Assembly (NCBI GenBank): GCA_016278485.1
Contig: JADQBT010000013.1
Span: forward strand, 108,183-172,182
DNA length: 64,000 nt
Direction of reading: 5' to 3'
Source: Halanaerobiales bacterium
GTDB taxonomy: Bacteria > Bacillota > Halanaerobiia > Halanaerobiales > Halanaerobiaceae
Shown: piece after piece, positions 62,547 to 64,000 of the stretch
Position numbering within the stretch: the first letter of the stretch is position 1
How the letters are laid out: each line of letters starts with the position of its first letter
Program-made: the position numbers and the translations under genes
Notes under the pieces: model-generated
The model's input: the letters and a program-made list of their open reading frames with translations, nothing else
Told to the model about the DNA's origin: nothing
The model's database searches: none

Positions 62547-62558
62547 TTATTTTTACAA

Positions 62559-62933
62559 TTAACTTTTTTTATCGATAAATTTGGCTTCTTTAAAGCCTCC
62601 TGCTCCCTGATAACCCTTTCTGCTCTGTTTTCCTTTGCGAATATTTTTAAGGTTTCCTTTTACCTCTTTTAGCTCGCCATCTAGTTTAGAAATATTTTTA
62701 TCTTCTAATTCTTTTGTCTTTTGCATAATGCTTTTTACCTTTTCTAAATATACGGCTGGATCAGGTTGCGCTTTTATGTATGTCTTTTTATTAATATCAT
62801 CTATTGCATCTATTAACTTATCTTTTTCACTCAGTAATTTTAATAATTGATCATAGTTATCTTCGTTGAGCAACTGCTCTTCTTTAACTGTTAAATCATA
62901 TAAATTCTGATAAAGTTTAATTAAATCTGTCAT
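62559..62933 (-). CDS. Probable flagellar export chaperone, FlgN/FliT-like
   Basis: 124 residues, helical, with 'LYQNLYDLTVKEEQLLNEDN' and 'LLKLLSEKDKLIDAIDDINK' in the style of FlgN-type chaperones that carry hook-filament junction proteins. A basic Gly/Lys-rich tail ends it. ATG 62933 follows AAGGTGG. It has its own promoter and lies just ahead of cheY. FlgN-like proteins vary greatly, so the name is provisional; FlgK and FlgL are not in the window. Confidence 0.55.
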   Translation of the reverse strand: MTDLIKLYQNLYDLTVKEEQLLNEDNYDQLLKLLSEKDKLIDAIDDINKKTYIKAQPDPAVYLEKVKSIMQKTKELEDKNISKLDGELKEVKGNLKNIRKGKQSRKGYQGAGGFKEAKFIDKKS

Positions 62934-62953
62934 TAAACCACCTTCTTTCCATT

Positions 62954-62995
62954 TATCTTACTTAATCTAGCATATACATACTGCTATCTTACTTA
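62954..62995. repeat. Paired 11-base direct repeats around a palindrome, possible operator
   Basis: TATCTTACTTA occurs at 62954-62964 and 62985-62995, 31 bases apart (about three helical turns). Between them, 62969-62985 is a near-perfect palindrome AGCATATACATACTGCT. The group lies directly downstream of the candidate -10 box of the FlgN-like gene, a usual place for repressor binding. No regulator can be named. Confidence 0.4.
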
Positions 62996-63024
62996 TTATA
63001 ACAAATATTTACTACTATCTACAA
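62995..63024 (-). promoter_or_regulatory. Candidate sigma-A promoter of the FlgN-like gene
   Basis: On the minus strand a perfect -10 TATAAT (63000-62995) is preceded, after 18 bases, by TTGTAG (63024-63019), a partial -35 match. It lies between the terminator at 63073-63129 and the gene start at 62933. Confidence 0.45.
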
Positions 63025-63072
63025 TCGATTTTGCTAAGTATTTTTACCTAATTTTACTAAAACAAAAGAAAA

Positions 63073-63129
63073 AGACAGATTTCCACTCACAATTAGTTGA
63101 AAAATAGCTAATTGAAGTAAAATCTGTCT
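63073..63129 (-). terminator. Rho-independent terminator after the 216-residue gene
   Basis: Inverted repeat AGACAGATTT (63073-63082) / AAATCTGTCT (63120-63129), with an inner AATTAG (63091-63096) / CTAATT (63108-63113) stem and a T-rich stretch after it on the minus strand. It starts 11 bases past the stop at 63140. Confidence 0.75.
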
Positions 63130-63139
63130 CACAATTTAC

Positions 63140-63790
63140 CTATGCTGTTTTATTTAAGCGTTCTAAATATCTTAATAATTGCTGCCGGTCTTTACTATTT
63201 ATGATGTGGTCCAGTAATATTTCTAAAAATAGTTCATCCTGTTTTGTTGCAGACCCATAATGACCAATCACTTTTTTCATTACTTTCAGGTAGTCAGAAA
63301 AACTGACCTTACCACCCCGCCAGAGACTATCAATAACTTTGCGACTTGCTCTAAGATAGATTGCTATTTGTTTTGCTTGAATGTTAACTAGCATTGTCAA
63401 CCATTTAGCTAATTCTCTTCTATCTTTAATATCAGCAGCTATGGTAAAAACTTGTGTAAAAAGAGGGCTCTCTTTATCATGTAGATCAAAGATCAGATCA
63501 ATAAAATCTTCTAAAATTGCACCTGCTTTGCTGGGCTGCATGATAGTGAGGATTGCTTTAAAACCCTGTAATGTTTTTTTGGTAACATCATTTTCTAGTT
63601 CATGGTAGAGCAAGTTTAGTTTACGACCCAGGGAGGAAAGCTGCATCTGATCCTCACCTTTTTTAGCCTCATGTTGCTGGCGGTCTGAGTTTTTAAATTC
63701 TTTTAAGCGATCTACAGCATCACTTTTTTTCTTTTTTGTTTTGTTAAGTTTTGTGTTAGTGTTAAAAATTTTGTCTACTTTGAGGGGCAT
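63140..63790 (-). CDS. Unknown helical protein, 216 residues
   Basis: A Lys-rich, probably disordered head (about 1-45, including a KTKKKK run) is followed by a mostly helical domain (about 60-216) with several Leu/Ile-rich amphipathic helices ('GAILEDFIDLIFDLHDKESP', 'LAKWLTMLVNIQAKQIAIYL'). There is no signal peptide or clear membrane segment. ATG 63790 follows a strong GGAGGTG. It is a single-gene unit with a terminator, next to the flagellar array, and I do not recognise a family. A motility link is possible only by position. Confidence 0.6.
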   Translation of the reverse strand: MPLKVDKIFNTNTKLNKTKKKKSDAVDRLKEFKNSDRQQHEAKKGEDQMQLSSLGRKLNLLYHELENDVTKKTLQGFKAILTIMQPSKAGAILEDFIDLIFDLHDKESPLFTQVFTIAADIKDRRELAKWLTMLVNIQAKQIAIYLRASRKVIDSLWRGGKVSFSDYLKVMKKVIGHYGSATKQDELFLEILLDHIINSKDRQQLLRYLERLNKTA

Positions 63791-63943
63791 CGTAAGTCAC
63801 CTCCACAGTTTCTATAAAGGAAATTATATTTATATTATCGAAAAAAATGTGGAAATGTTAAGGAGATTATCATAATATTATAAATTATTAAAAGAGCACA
63901 TAATAATTGTCCAGTCAGAATACTCTTTACTCAGTATTTTCTA

Positions 63944-64000
63944 TGATTGACCTTCCCCCGATTTGTCGGACACTGAGTTAAGATATATAATATACTCAGG
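63944..64000 (+). mobile_element. Possible left end of an IS3-type insertion sequence
   Basis: The stretch TGACCTTCCCCCGATTTGTC followed by GGACA (63948-63972) resembles the terminal inverted repeats of IS3-family elements (a TG start, a run of C, then TGTCGGACA). It reads into the window edge, and a TATAAT-like sequence near 63986 could belong to the element's promoter. The transposase gene would lie beyond the window, so this is a tentative call. Confidence 0.35.

Noticed and set aside
23558..63000. Sigma-28 (SigD) promoters inside the flagellar array
   Set aside because: I found no convincing TAAA-N15-CCGATAT match in the gaps; SigD targets are probably elsewhere.

Overview
The window is a 64 kb, AT-rich (low-GC) stretch from a flagellated, outer-membrane-bearing Firmicute, most likely an anaerobe of the order Halanaerobiales. 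The protein families are clostridial in style (long-form Hpf, SigH, SigD, FliY, DUF5693, CsaB/TagA, TrpP). Genes that only make sense with an outer membrane are also present: flagellar P- and L-ring genes (flgI, flgH, flgA), ADP-heptose genes (split hldE) and a small beta-barrel-like protein. Species assignment is inference. Apart from a truncated antiporter at the left edge, every gene is on the minus strand. There are no tRNA or rRNA genes and no CRISPR array. No gene-free stretch exceeds about 210 bases.

Right to left (the direction of transcription): the last ~60 bases look like the end of an IS3-type insertion sequence. Next come an unknown gene (63140-63790) with a terminator and a FlgN-like chaperone gene with its own promoter. 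Then a nearly unbroken array runs about 39 kb, from 62434 down to 23558. It holds cheY, flgBC, fliEFGHIJ, a MotE-like gene, fliK, flgD, a flagellar operon protein, flgE, flbD, motAB, fliL, fliM, fliY, fliOPQR, flhBAFG, a PilZ gene, sigD, fapA-like and small unknown genes, flgFGAHIJ, an envelope SPOR/SpoIID/NAGPA fusion, a beta-barrel-like protein, the two hldE halves, a 35-residue membrane peptide, sigH and comF. Flagellin, flgK/L/M, fliD/S and cheA/W are not here.

Left of this are hpf and a YkgJ-type gene, then a likely operon secA-prfB-DUF5693-csaB-tagA-yitT with a good sigma-A promoter and a terminator. Next are an FtsEX-like pair with ctpA and L-serine dehydratase (sdaAB, sdaAA), then uvrB-uvrA-uvrC, then a single-gene trpP unit and mgtE.

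Several signals deserve follow-up. (1) Two sites fit the Bacillus sigma-H consensus with the same -35 sequence and 11-base spacer. One stands before cheY-flgB and one before hpf, while sigH lies at the far end of the flagellar array, so a regulatory loop is possible. (2) The trpP leader carries eight (G/U)AG triplets, in two groups of four at exact 5-base steps, around its Shine-Dalgarno sequence: a likely TRAP-binding site. (3) The gaps before flgE and flgG share a structured RNA motif with covarying pairs; the flgE copy can fold as a three-way junction. (4) The FtsE-like protein next to ctpA has lost every recognisable ATPase motif and its FtsX partner is very short. (5) The SpoIID domain of the envelope fusion lacks its catalytic glutamate, while its NAGPA domain looks intact. 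(6) Three perfect or near-perfect short tandem duplications sit at gene ends or in intergenic gaps. prfB uses the classical programmed +1 frameshift.
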